A DNA stretch of 17,304 bases, taken from NCBI GenBank assembly GCA_023261525.1, contig JAHFOU010000012.1, positions 1 to 17,304 of the forward strand, written 5' to 3'. Each line of letters begins with the position of its first letter. Position 1 is the first letter of the stretch. A program made the translations under genes and the position numbers. Under the pieces are notes generated by a model. That model did no database searches. It was not told where the DNA came from and worked only from the letters and a program-made list of their open reading frames with translations. The stretch comes from Planctomycetota bacterium. GTDB taxonomy: Bacteria > Planctomycetota > SBBH01 > JAHFOU01. Of this stretch, positions 1-6,844 are shown piece by piece.

Positions 1-1
1 C

Positions 2-730
2 CAGGATCCGAGCGAAGCCCTCGCCCGGATCATCCGGGAGGCGGCCCAGCGGGGCGGAGCCCTCCTGATCCCGGCCTTCGCGGTAGGACGCACCCAGACC
101 CTGATCTGGATGATTCATGAGCTGGAGAAGGCCGGGAAGATTCCCCGGCTTCCCGCCTTCCTGGACAGCCCCATGGCGGGGAAGGTCTCCGACATCACCT
201 GCAGGCACGCGGGCGACCTCGATGCCGACATGCGGAAGGCCATGGACCAGGGGGAGTGCCCGATCTGCTCAAGGCGGTTCACCTTCGTCGAGACGCCGGA
301 CCAGTCCAAGGCCCTGAACCGCCGGGAAGGTCCCTTCATCGTGATCGCCGGCAGCGGCATGGCCACCGGAGGACGCATCCTGCACCACCTGGAGCAACGC
401 CTGCCTGATCCGAAGACCACGGTGCTCTTCGCCGGCTTCCAGGCCGCAGGCATCCGGGGGCGCTCCCTCCAGGAAGGCGCTCCGCATCTCAAGATGCACG
501 GGCGCTGGATCCCCGTGAAGGGGAAGGTGGAGACCCTGGACGGCCTGTCGGCCCATGCGGACCGGGACGAGATCCTCCGGTGGCTGAAGGGATTCGCCAA
601 ACCGCCCCGGCAGACCTGGGTAGTGCATGGGGAGCCGGAGTCCTCCGAGGCGCTCGCGTCCGCCATCCGGGAACGCCTGGGCTGGGAAGCCTTGGTGGCC
701 CGGGACGGTCAGCGCGTTCCCCTGGAGTGA
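2..730 (+). CDS. Beta-CASP metallo-beta-lactamase RNA-processing nuclease, 3' part (5' end outside window)
   Basis: Partial gene: the open frame continues to the left edge, and 242 residues of the C-terminal part are visible. The family (CPSF73/TTHA0252-like, COG1236) are zinc-dependent RNA endo/exonucleases of the cytoplasm. Seen here: the beta-CASP stretch IPAFAVGRTQ near residue 26, the glycine-rich GSGMATGGR (about DNA 351-377), LSAHADRDE with the motif-B-type His (about 546-572), and VHGEPESSEAL with the motif-C-type His (about 622-654). The N-terminal HxHxDH zinc motif would lie outside the window. An unusual CPIC pair (about 257-268) sits in the beta-CASP region; its role is unknown. 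The first in-frame ATG at 110 is internal to the beta-CASP domain and is not the start. The copper ATPase follows after 14 bases on the same strand and may be co-transcribed. Confidence 0.9.
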   Translation, partial: QDPSEALARIIREAAQRGGALLIPAFAVGRTQTLIWMIHELEKAGKIPRLPAFLDSPMAGKVSDITCRHAGDLDADMRKAMDQGECPICSRRFTFVETPDQSKALNRREGPFIVIAGSGMATGGRILHHLEQRLPDPKTTVLFAGFQAAGIRGRSLQEGAPHLKMHGRWIPVKGKVETLDGLSAHADRDEILRWLKGFAKPPRQTWVVHGEPESSEALASAIRERLGWEALVARDGQRVPLE

Positions 731-744
731 GAGGCCCCGAATCC

Positions 745-3042
745 ATGGAAACCAGGGATCCCGTCTGTGGGATGTCCGTGGACCCGAGGTCCGCCGCCGG
801 CTCCTGGGAGCACCGGGGGACCGTGTTCCACTTCTGCAGCGCATCCTGCCTGGAGAGGTTCAGGAAGGAGCCCTCCCGCTATCTCGCCGCTCGAGCGCCA
901 CGGCCAGGATCGGCGGAGGCTGGAGGGATCTATACCTGCCCTATGCATCCCGAAGTGCTTCATGAGGGGCCGGGATCCTGCCCGATCTGCGGCATGGCGT
1001 TGGAGCCGCTTGTCCCGGCCGCGTATGGGGGTGAGGACCCGGAGTGGCTCGAGATGCGACGCCGTCTCCGGTGGGCGCTTGTGCTGGTTCCCCCCGTCAT
1101 GGTCCTTGGGATGTCCCATGCCCTCCCTTCGGCGCATCTCAGGCACCTTCTTTCCGGACGGACGTCGATCTGGATCCAGTGGCTCCTCACCACCCCGGTC
1201 GTCGCCTGGGTCGGGCTCCCCTTCCTTCGGAAAGGCTGGGCCTCCCTGCGGAGCCTCCGGCTGAATATGTTCACCCTGGTCTCACTGGGCACGGGCGCCG
1301 CCTACGCCTACAGCACGGCGGCGGCCTTCCTGCCGCGGCTGTTCCCTCCAGGCACGGGAGGACACGGGGGCGCCCCGGCGGTGTACTTCGAGTCGGCAGC
1401 TTCCATCATCCTGCTGGTCCTCGTGGGGCAGGTGCTGGAGCTGAAGGCCAGGCAGAAGACCGGAGGAGCCCTCCGGTCCCTCCTGGGGCTGGTGCCCAGC
1501 ACGGCCCGGAGGATCTCTGTCGAGGGACACGAGGAGGATGTGCCCCTCGCGGAGGTCCGGCCCGGGGACCGGCTTCGGGTGCGCCCGGGCGAGAAGGTCC
1601 CTGTCGACGGTGTGGTATTGGAAGGCCATAGCAGCCTCGACCAGTCCATGATGACGGGGGAGGCGATCCCCGTGGAGAAGGGGCCGGGAGACTCCGTGCT
1701 GGGAGGGACCGTGAACGGGACCGGCGCCCTGGTGATGCGGGCCGAGCGGGTGGGAGATCGGACCCTCCTGGCCAGGATCGTGGACCTGGTGGGGCGAGCC
1801 CAGCGCAGCCGGGCTCCGGTCCAGCGGCTTGCGGACGCCCTCTCCGCCTGGTTCGTCCCTGCCGTCATGGCCGCGGCGCTCCTGACCTTCCTGGGCTGGA
1901 TGTTCCTGGGGCCGGAGCCGCGCCTGGCCCACGCCCTGCTCAATGCGGTAGCGGTGCTCATCATCGCCTGCCCCTGCGCCCTGGGCCTGGCGACCCCCAT
2001 GTCCATCACCGTAGGGGTAGGCCGGGGCGCCCGAGAGGGTATCCTGATCCGGGACGCCGAAGCGCTGGAGGCCTTCGGCCAAGTGGATACCCTGGTCATG
2101 GACAAGACCGGCACCTTGACCGAGGGAAGACCGCGTCTGACCGCCGTGGAGGCGACGGACGCATCCCCGGAGGAGGTCCTTGCGGCCGCCGCGGCCCTGG
2201 AGGAGGCCAGCGAGCATCCCCTGGCCCGGGCCGTCGCCGAGGGTGCACGCGAACGGCGCGTGCCCGTCCCCAGGGCTTCCGGAGTGCAGGCGCATGCGGG
2301 GAAGGGGATCGTGGGGCTTGTGGATGGGAAAAGCATCGTCCTGGGCACTGTCTCCTTCCTTGAGGAACAGGGAATCAGGGCCAAGGACCTCTCCCAGCGG
2401 TCGGAGGCCCACCGCTTGAGGGGTGAGACGGTCATCTGCGTCGCGATCGGAGGCCGGCCCGCGGGCCTCTTGGCGGTGGCGGATCCTGTCCGCGAGACCG
2501 CCGCCCGGATGGCCCGAGAACTGAGGCGGGAGGGGATCCGTATCGTCATGGCCACGGGGGACCACCGGGTCACGGCGCAGGCCACGGCTGAAGCCTTGGG
2601 GATCGAGGAGGTCCACGCAGGCCTCCTGCCGGACCAGAAGAGGGATCTCGTCCATCGCCTCCAGCATGAGGGCCGTCAAGTGGCCGTGGCCGGGGACGGC
2701 ATCAACGACGCCCCAGCGTTGGCCCAGGCCCGGGTGGGGATCGCGATGGGCACGGGCACGGACGTCGCCATGGAGACCGCCGGGATCACCCTGGTGAAGG
2801 GGGATCTAGAGGGTATCCTGAAGGCGCGCCGGTTGAGCCGGAAGGTGATGCGGAACATCCGCGAGAATCTGTTCTTCGCCTTCGTCTACAACCTGATCGG
2901 GGTGCCGCTCGCCGCGGGGGTGCTCTACCCGTTCACAGGGCTCCTGCTGAGCCCCGTCCTGGCCAGCGCGGCGATGACCCTGAGTTCCGTGTGCGTGATC
3001 GCGAACGCGCTGCGTTTGAGGTATGCGGCGCTGTCAGTCTGA
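745..3042 (+). CDS. Copper-translocating P1B-type ATPase with N-terminal YHS and heavy-metal-binding domains
   Basis: Inner-membrane heavy-metal pump, 765 aa, most likely exporting Cu(I) from the cytoplasm. Domains in order: YHS domain (residues 5-46, DPVCGM plus FCSASC), a heavy-metal-binding domain (63-88, YTCPMHPE then CPICGM), TM helices from about 108, actuator loop with MTGEAIP (303-309), the CPC ion-binding motif (409-411), DKTGTLT (453-459) with phosphorylated Asp453, SEHPLA (489-494) and GDGINDAP (650-657). YN in the seventh helix and MTLSS in the eighth agree with the Cu(I) P1B-1 class. No GMxCxxC HMA domain is present, so the YHS/HMBD pair probably replaces it. ATG 745 was chosen because the YHS domain starts immediately after it and purine-rich GGAGTGAGAGG precedes it; 55 further upstream codons overlap the previous gene in another frame. 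Silver or another metal cannot be excluded. Confidence 0.95.
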   Translation: METRDPVCGMSVDPRSAAGSWEHRGTVFHFCSASCLERFRKEPSRYLAARAPRPGSAEAGGIYTCPMHPEVLHEGPGSCPICGMALEPLVPAAYGGEDPEWLEMRRRLRWALVLVPPVMVLGMSHALPSAHLRHLLSGRTSIWIQWLLTTPVVAWVGLPFLRKGWASLRSLRLNMFTLVSLGTGAAYAYSTAAAFLPRLFPPGTGGHGGAPAVYFESAASIILLVLVGQVLELKARQKTGGALRSLLGLVPSTARRISVEGHEEDVPLAEVRPGDRLRVRPGEKVPVDGVVLEGHSSLDQSMMTGEAIPVEKGPGDSVLGGTVNGTGALVMRAERVGDRTLLARIVDLVGRAQRSRAPVQRLADALSAWFVPAVMAAALLTFLGWMFLGPEPRLAHALLNAVAVLIIACPCALGLATPMSITVGVGRGAREGILIRDAEALEAFGQVDTLVMDKTGTLTEGRPRLTAVEATDASPEEVLAAAAALEEASEHPLARAVAEGARERRVPVPRASGVQAHAGKGIVGLVDGKSIVLGTVSFLEEQGIRAKDLSQRSEAHRLRGETVICVAIGGRPAGLLAVADPVRETAARMARELRREGIRIVMATGDHRVTAQATAEALGIEEVHAGLLPDQKRDLVHRLQHEGRQVAVAGDGINDAPALAQARVGIAMGTGTDVAMETAGITLVKGDLEGILKARRLSRKVMRNIRENLFFAFVYNLIGVPLAAGVLYPFTGLLLSPVLASAAMTLSSVCVIANALRLRYAALSV

Positions 3043-3088
3043 TCCATAAGGTCAGGTTGGGGCTTCCCGTCCTTGGAGGCCGTTCTTT

Positions 3089-3127
3089 AGGCGTGGAAAC
3101 TGGTCCTGCAGTTTCTTCTCCACGCCT
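3089..3127. terminator. Stem-loop after the copper ATPase gene, candidate terminator
   Basis: An 8-bp arm AGGCGTGG (3089-3096) and AAACTG (3097-3102) pair with CAGTTT (3109-3114) and CCACGCCT (3120-3127), leaving a 6-base loop and a 5-base bulge. It begins 46 bases after the ATPase stop, in the gap between convergent genes. No clean T-run follows directly, so the terminator call is inference. Confidence 0.4.
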
Positions 3128-3233
3128 GGGATCGTTTTCCCCTGCGTCTACCCTGCGAAACTGCCAGAGGCCGATTTCTTTTTGACGCACCCGGGAATGG
3201 GTCCGCCGCCGTAGTTCCAAAAGCCTCTCTGAT

Positions 3234-3273
3234 GAGCCGAGGGGTGGCCCTTCTGGAATCGAAATCTCGGCTC
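3234..3273. terminator. Stem-loop with T-rich tail in convergent gap, candidate bidirectional terminator
   Basis: GAGCCGAG (3234-3241) is perfectly complementary to CTCGGCTC (3266-3273), followed on the + strand by TCTTTTCC. It lies 25 bases past the stop of the minus-strand DUF2188 gene, between convergent transcripts. The 24-base loop is long for an intrinsic terminator. The rest of 3043-3298 holds no gene I can support. Confidence 0.4.
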
Positions 3274-3298
3274 TCTTTTCCGGAGAAATTCCCTCGAA

Positions 3299-3547
3299 CT
3301 AGTGTTCGCGGTCCCTCGGTGGATTGGGATCGTTGCCTGGCGCGATCGTGTCCTTGCTGCGGGTTTGGCCATGAAGGCCCTTTGTCACCAGTTCGCCTCC
3401 TCCCTGGTTCCCCAGCATCTCGCGGGCTGCGGCCTCGGCTTCCTTTTGCGTTTTGTGGAGGCTGGATGCCTTGTCAGCGTCGTTGCGCTTGTTGACCCAG
3501 TCATCGCCTCGCTTGTAGACCATGCGGTCTTGTGGTTTGTTGCTCAC
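3299..3547 (-). CDS. DUF2188-like small protein
   Basis: 82-aa protein, last gene of the higB operon. The stretch WVNKRNDADKASSLHKTQKEA followed by AAREMLGNQGGGELV and a KDTI ending matches the usual DUF2188 layout (W-x-VK, a small residue/A patch, T-Q-x-EA, AR-x-x-x-NQGGELVVHG). The family is widespread and of unknown biochemical role; it is often found as a short stand-alone protein. The start is GTG at 3545-3547, supported by AGGAGG seven bases upstream; no ATG is available at a comparable place. The C-terminal tail is rich in charged residues and proline. There is a 35-base gap from the upstream 181-aa gene, so co-transcription is likely. Confidence 0.75.
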   Translation of the reverse strand: MSNKPQDRMVYKRGDDWVNKRNDADKASSLHKTQKEAEAAAREMLGNQGGGELVTKGLHGQTRSKDTIAPGNDPNPPRDREH

Positions 3548-3582
3548 AGTATCCTCCTGCTAGTAGGGGCTTTCATGTCTTG

Positions 3583-4128
3583 TTAACCCACGTGAGCTGG
3601 TTCGCGGGAATCCTCGGGCATTCCCTCGTAGGTAGTCGGCTGTTCCATTTCCTGCAGGTCCTCGGTGAAATCGAACGAGATCTGCACCAGATTCTTCCCA
3701 TTTCCCTGGTTGTCGTTGTAGGACTCGACGTCGGTCTTCAGCTGCTTGCATCCTCCCAGCAGCGCGCGCCTTCTCTGTTGGAACGAGGTGCTCATGTGCT
3801 CCGGGGAAGCCTCGGACATGTCCTGCCAGAGAACGTGCTGCACCAGATTGCCAAGGCCATCCGGCTCGTGCCACCTCACCGCGTGATTTTTGCGGACACG
3901 GCGTCCCTGGGGATCGATGAACACCTCCTCCCGCATGGCTCGGGCCAATAGGAGGGAGAGGCGCCTTACCGCATCATTCGGAGAGGGCCTCCACATGTTA
4001 TTCCTGATGAGCCATTCAGCGACTTCCGGCATCTCCGCGGGCCAGCGATTCCCGGCCCCCTGATATTCCCGGAGCAAATCATGGAAGTGCTCGTTGTTCC
4101 TTGCTGGCCTAACGTTGAGATCCAACAT
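3583..4128 (-). CDS. Hypothetical protein (181 aa) in the higB-higA operon
   Basis: I do not recognise a named family. The 181-aa product is soluble, with no signal peptide or membrane segment. An N-terminal region with a WPAEMPEVAEWLIRNNMW stretch (about 28-45) looks helical and is followed by basic residues (RRLSLLLARAMREE, then GRRVRKNHAVRW). The C-terminal third contains QISFDFTEDL and an acidic, proline-containing tail. The start ATG at 4128 is five bases after the stop of the HigA-ImmA gene, with GAGG just inside that gene as ribosome site; a longer open frame to 4230 only re-reads the upstream gene and is rejected. The coupling suggests a function tied to the toxin-antitoxin module or to its peptidase, for example a substrate or repressor of the ImmA-like domain, but this is inference. 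Confidence 0.75.
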   Translation of the reverse strand: MLDLNVRPARNNEHFHDLLREYQGAGNRWPAEMPEVAEWLIRNNMWRPSPNDAVRRLSLLLARAMREEVFIDPQGRRVRKNHAVRWHEPDGLGNLVQHVLWQDMSEASPEHMSTSFQQRRRALLGGCKQLKTDVESYNDNQGNGKNLVQISFDFTEDLQEMEQPTTYEGMPEDSREPAHVG

Positions 4129-4133
4129 CGTCG

Positions 4134-5249
4134 TTACCTCACTTCCGGCTTCAGGCCAAAACCGTCCGTCAAAGCTTCCTTCACGATATGAGCGCGGATG
4201 TTCACCAGCATTTCCCGATTCGCCTTCCACGAGATCTTTCCTCTGTGCTGAAGTTGTCCGACAACGATCCCGGGATGGACCCCTACATTATTCGCGAATT
4301 GGATAATGCTGACTTTGGAGTAAAGGGGGCCCTTTCTGAGAATGTACGACTCAAGCTTCTCTGTAGGGATCAGCCGCGCCGCCGCCTGGTCATTCGCCCT
4401 GCGCTCGGCTTCGGGCTGCACAGCCCAAGCTGAGACTTCTCCTTCGATTAGGTTCAAATCGATTCTGGACTGGCCATCTTCCTCGAGGATGTGCGAGATC
4501 TCGTGCTGAAGGGTATGCCAGAAGGCATCAATCCGGTCGTAGCGGAGTGAGAGGACGATAATGGGGGCCTTCTCGATCCATAGAACGGCTCCATCGATCT
4601 TTGTTTTGGGGAGGTGTTCAATGACAATTAGGCGGACGCCAACCGAACTCAGGAGCCCCGGGACCTTCCGGACAGACTCGGGATTTTTGGCCAACTCTCG
4701 CAGTGCGGAGAGAGCTTCCTCCAGAGCCTTCTTGCTATAGGGTGCGACCTGAATGGCGGGGGCTAGATGCAGAGCTCGGCAGCACCAGGCAATCTGGGCC
4801 GGCGTGAGGGCACTTTCGCTTACTGACTGCCGCGCGGCAACCCGTAGCCCAGGCTCACTTTCTATGGATGGAACCCCGAAGAAACGACAGTACTCGGACT
4901 CAAGGCTTGCGATGTCGCCGGACGGCTTGATCCATCCTCGCTTCTCCATCTCCTTGATTGGGGCATGTGCAAACAGATGTGCTCTGCGCCCTATGTCGTC
5001 CGCGGGTTCGGCAGCGCGTGCCAGCCGATAGGCTGAATCCAGGTTCAACCAAAAGTCTGGGCTCGTGCCAAATGCAGCCGAAAGTTCCTTGGCGGTCTGA
5101 GGGGTGATGGAGCGCTTGCCTGCAATGATCTCATTCACGGCGGGCTGGGGACGACCCAGAATCTGGGCCAAATCGTCCTGGGTCCATCCGCGCTCCTTTA
5201 GCTCATCGCGGATGATTTCTCCGGGGGGGAGGATGTTGATATTGCTCAT
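4134..5249 (-). CDS. higA: HigA-type XRE antitoxin fused to an ImmA/IrrE-family metallopeptidase domain
   Basis: 371 aa. Residues 1-80 form a HigA-type XRE helix-turn-helix (PPGEIIRDELKERGWTQDDLA, then AVNEIIAGKRSITPQTA and FGTSPDFWLNLDSAYRLA), the DNA-binding antitoxin and autorepressor part. Residues from about 160 to 300 carry an ImmA/IrrE (COG2856) zinc-peptidase-like domain with HEISH (249-253) and the downstream EAERRANDQAAARLIP helix that usually supplies the third ligand. ImmA-type peptidases cleave repressors in phage and ICE systems. It follows the toxin gene after 14 bases, the toxin-first order typical of higBA. The ATG at 5249 matches the conserved HigA N-terminus; its ribosome site is weak (AAGG), suggesting coupling to the toxin gene. 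Standard HigA antitoxins are about 100 aa, so the peptidase extension is the unusual part. Confidence 0.9.
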   Translation of the reverse strand: MSNINILPPGEIIRDELKERGWTQDDLAQILGRPQPAVNEIIAGKRSITPQTAKELSAAFGTSPDFWLNLDSAYRLARAAEPADDIGRRAHLFAHAPIKEMEKRGWIKPSGDIASLESEYCRFFGVPSIESEPGLRVAARQSVSESALTPAQIAWCCRALHLAPAIQVAPYSKKALEEALSALRELAKNPESVRKVPGLLSSVGVRLIVIEHLPKTKIDGAVLWIEKAPIIVLSLRYDRIDAFWHTLQHEISHILEEDGQSRIDLNLIEGEVSAWAVQPEAERRANDQAAARLIPTEKLESYILRKGPLYSKVSIIQFANNVGVHPGIVVGQLQHRGKISWKANREMLVNIRAHIVKEALTDGFGLKPEVR

Positions 5250-5263
5250 GGGGTCATGCCTTG

Positions 5264-5560
5264 CTAGTGGTAGTCCTCAATGCTGACGATGTGGACGACT
5301 TTCCCAGGGTTGCCTTCCCGGATCTCCAACACAACGCGCCATCTGTCGTTGAGCCGGAGAGAGCGTTGATGGGCCCGATCTCCTTGGAGCTTCTCGAAGT
5401 GGTTCGATTTGATCGCATATAGGTCTCGCTCGTCCACCGCCGCCTGGATGATTTGGATCCTCTTCCTATAAGCCTTGGCGATCTCGACCGGGAACGCCGA
5501 TGGGGCATCCGGTTCAGTCCACAAACGCTCGAGTTCGTTGGTTCCGAACAGGATTCGCAT
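5264..5560 (-). CDS. higB: HigB/RelE-family ribosome-dependent mRNA interferase toxin
   Basis: 98 aa, typical length for the HigB family. The middle and end, FEKLQGD-RAHQRSLRLNDRWRVVLE followed by VVHIVSIEDYH, match the HigB signature in which basic residues and the C-terminal DYH support ribosome-bound mRNA cleavage. First gene of the operon, with its HigA antitoxin gene directly downstream. The N-terminus (MRILFGTNELERLW) lacks the common short FKHKGLE start and carries a few extra residues. ATG 5560 is preceded by a G-rich GGGGGCGGA leader. Expected to inhibit growth unless neutralised by the HigA domain of the neighbour. Confidence 0.9.
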   Translation of the reverse strand: MRILFGTNELERLWTEPDAPSAFPVEIAKAYRKRIQIIQAAVDERDLYAIKSNHFEKLQGDRAHQRSLRLNDRWRVVLEIREGNPGKVVHIVSIEDYH

Positions 5561-5620
5561 TCCGCCCCCATGAGGTCGCCATCCACCGGAGTAATGTAGC
5601 CGAGAGAGAGTGCCTTGTCA

Positions 5621-5649
5621 ATTATAATATACCGTTATTCGGTATAACG
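5621..5649 (-). promoter_or_regulatory. Promoter and nested palindromic operator of the higB operon
   Basis: Two overlapping inverted repeats share one centre region: TATACCG (5628-5634) with CGGTATA (5640-5646), and CGTTAT (5633-5638) with ATAACG (5644-5649). On the minus strand a perfect TATAAT (-10) lies at 5626-5621, 61 bases before the toxin start; the -35 is poor. Palindromes over the promoter fit autorepression by the HigA HTH. The site sits in an AT-rich island (about 5615-5710) in otherwise GC-rich DNA. Confidence 0.6.
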
Positions 5650-5686
5650 ATGTATTTACATAACTTATTTATTACTAGTGTATTAT

Positions 5687-5700
5687 ACTACTATAGTAGT
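5687..5700. repeat. Perfect 14-bp palindrome in AT-rich leader
   Basis: ACTACTATAGTAGT is its own reverse complement. It lies 14 bases beyond the stop of the minus-strand FlhB-like gene and upstream of the higB promoter. It may be a second regulator site; there is no loop long enough for a normal terminator. Confidence 0.6.
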
Positions 5701-5714
5701 TATTTTTGAGGAAG

Positions 5715-6515
5715 TTACTGCGGCGTTCCCTTCTTCCATTCTTCGCCCTCATTACCCTCGTCCGTGTTCTGCAGCTCGCCCTTGTCGAACCATCTCCGGA
5801 AGCGCCGCCGATGGAGGGGGAAGAGCGTGCGCATGACGTCGATGACCTCTCCCCAATGATCCGCCGGGACGAAGTCGCACGCCCTGGCCTTTCCGTCGAG
5901 GAGTTTGGCGCAGATGTCGTGTTCGATGAGGGGGACTCCGTGCGTGACAGCCACCTCCTCGATCGCCCGCGCGTTCCGATCATTGCCCATGGCCAGGACG
6001 ATGGGGGCGTGCATCCCTTCCTGATTATGGTCGTACTGCAGGGCGATCGCGGTGTTGTCCGATCCCGTGATCACGAAGTCAGCCCTCGAGACCGCCTCGA
6101 GCATCCAGCGCCGGAGAAGGGTCCTGGCAATGGGGCCTTCCGGGGCAGCCAAGCGCCATTTCCTCGTGTAACGGTGGGGATCGAGCCCGTGGACATAGGC
6201 GAAGGCCCTGGCGAGGGGGCGCCAGCAGAACGGGCTGGCTGGCGCACCCTCCCTGGACCAGGAGGTCAGCCGCGCCGCGAGAAGGGGCCAGGTCAGGACC
6301 GGAATGCCCGCCAGGGAGGAGGCGATACGGACCTGCTCGGCAACGATCTTCTCCCCGACGACCAGGATCCTGGGGGAGGCCATCCGGTAGGCTTCGTAGG
6401 ATACGGCGGCGACATGCCCGGCAGGGTGGGTCACGACCAAGTCCGCCCTGGAGAGCCTTTTCTTCAGTGCCAGGCAGGAGCGTTGGGGTATAAATCCGAA
6501 AGCCGGCTTCTTCAT
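5715..6515 (-). CDS. Orphan protein with two tandem degenerate FlhB/YscU C-terminal-like domains
   Basis: 266 aa. Two segments each resemble the cytoplasmic domain of FlhB/YscU, the export-apparatus switch of flagellar and type III secretion systems. Residues 22-83 begin RADLVVTHPAGHVAAVSY, and residues 143-230 begin SRADFVITGSDNTAIALQYD, the latter followed by MHAPIVLAMGNDRNARAIEEVA and THGVPLIEHDICAKLL. Each aligns without gaps to the family pattern ADVVITNPTHxAVALxYD...MAAPxVVAKG...A...AxxHGVPVxExPxLARxL. The self-cleaving NPTH is replaced by HPAG in repeat 1 and GSDN in repeat 2, so autocleavage is not expected. There are no membrane helices and no flagellar or secretion genes nearby. A TATACT box ends 10 bases before the ATG and no ribosome site is clear, which may mean a near-leaderless message. 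Role unknown. Confidence 0.75.
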   Translation of the reverse strand: MKKPAFGFIPQRSCLALKKRLSRADLVVTHPAGHVAAVSYEAYRMASPRILVVGEKIVAEQVRIASSLAGIPVLTWPLLAARLTSWSREGAPASPFCWRPLARAFAYVHGLDPHRYTRKWRLAAPEGPIARTLLRRWMLEAVSRADFVITGSDNTAIALQYDHNQEGMHAPIVLAMGNDRNARAIEEVAVTHGVPLIEHDICAKLLDGKARACDFVPADHWGEVIDVMRTLFPLHRRRFRRWFDKGELQNTDEGNEGEEWKKGTPQ

Positions 6516-6565
6516 GGTCGTCCGCAGTATATATGGAACATGTTAAAAGTTCCTACTTTTTTTAT

Positions 6566-6594
6566 TTGACTTACATGTATCTACAAGTCATATT
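6566..6594 (+). promoter_or_regulatory. Promoter and palindromic operator of vapBC
   Basis: TTGACT (6566-6571) and CATATT (6589-6594), 17 bases apart, form a plausible -35/-10 pair. Overlapping them is the inverted repeat TGACTT (6567-6572) and AAGTCA (6585-6590), with the palindrome ACATGT between. Binding there would block RNA polymerase, as expected for VapB(C) autorepression. A strong AGGAGGT follows at 6601-6607. Confidence 0.55.
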
Positions 6595-6613
6595 CATCTC
6601 AGGAGGTGCATTC

Positions 6614-6844
6614 ATGGAGACGGCAGTCGTAACCACGAAAGGGCAGCTGGTCATCCCGTCCCGCCTGCGTCGCCGCATGGGCATCAAGGAGGGGACCAAG
6701 ATCGCCTTCGAGGAGCATGATGACGGGGAGGTGGTGATCCGTCCCCTGACGCGGGCCTACTTCGAGCATTGCGCCGGGATGCTTGGTAGGAAGGGTGCCG
6801 GACTCAAGACCCTCCTGGAAGAGCGCGCGAAGGACCGTGACTGA
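6614..6844 (+). CDS. vapB: VapB-type antitoxin, SpoVT/AbrB swapped-hairpin fold
   Basis: 76 aa. Residues 3-46 (TAVVTTKGQLVIPSRLRRRM then GIKEGTKIAFEE and EVVIRP) are a SpoVT/AbrB DNA-binding domain, which dimerises and binds palindromic operators; the remaining 30 residues (EHCAGMLGRKGAGLKTLLEE) match the C-terminal tail that wraps the PIN toxin. ATG 6614 was chosen because AGGAGGT lies six bases upstream and the AbrB fold starts there; a longer frame from 6533 runs through promoter DNA. The gene overlaps vapC by one base (TGATG), so the two are translationally coupled. Confidence 0.92.
   Translation: METAVVTTKGQLVIPSRLRRRMGIKEGTKIAFEEHDDGEVVIRPLTRAYFEHCAGMLGRKGAGLKTLLEERAKDRD

Noticed and set aside
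1282..2679. Long minus-strand open frames opposite the copper ATPase
   Set aside because: Low-complexity Pro/Arg/Gly translations typical of antisense frames in GC-rich genes; the + strand frame has all ATPase motifs.
5715..6515. Active type III secretion or flagellar component
   Set aside because: No membrane domain, no NPTH cleavage site and no secretion genes in the window.
6535..6565. GGAAC/GTTCC stem followed by a run of seven T as terminator
   Set aside because: Only five base pairs with a 9-base loop, located between divergent starts where no transcript should end.
5706..6569. 287-aa + strand frame opposite the FlhB-like gene
   Set aside because: Runs through the AT-rich promoter region and lacks any motif, while the minus strand shows two domain repeats.
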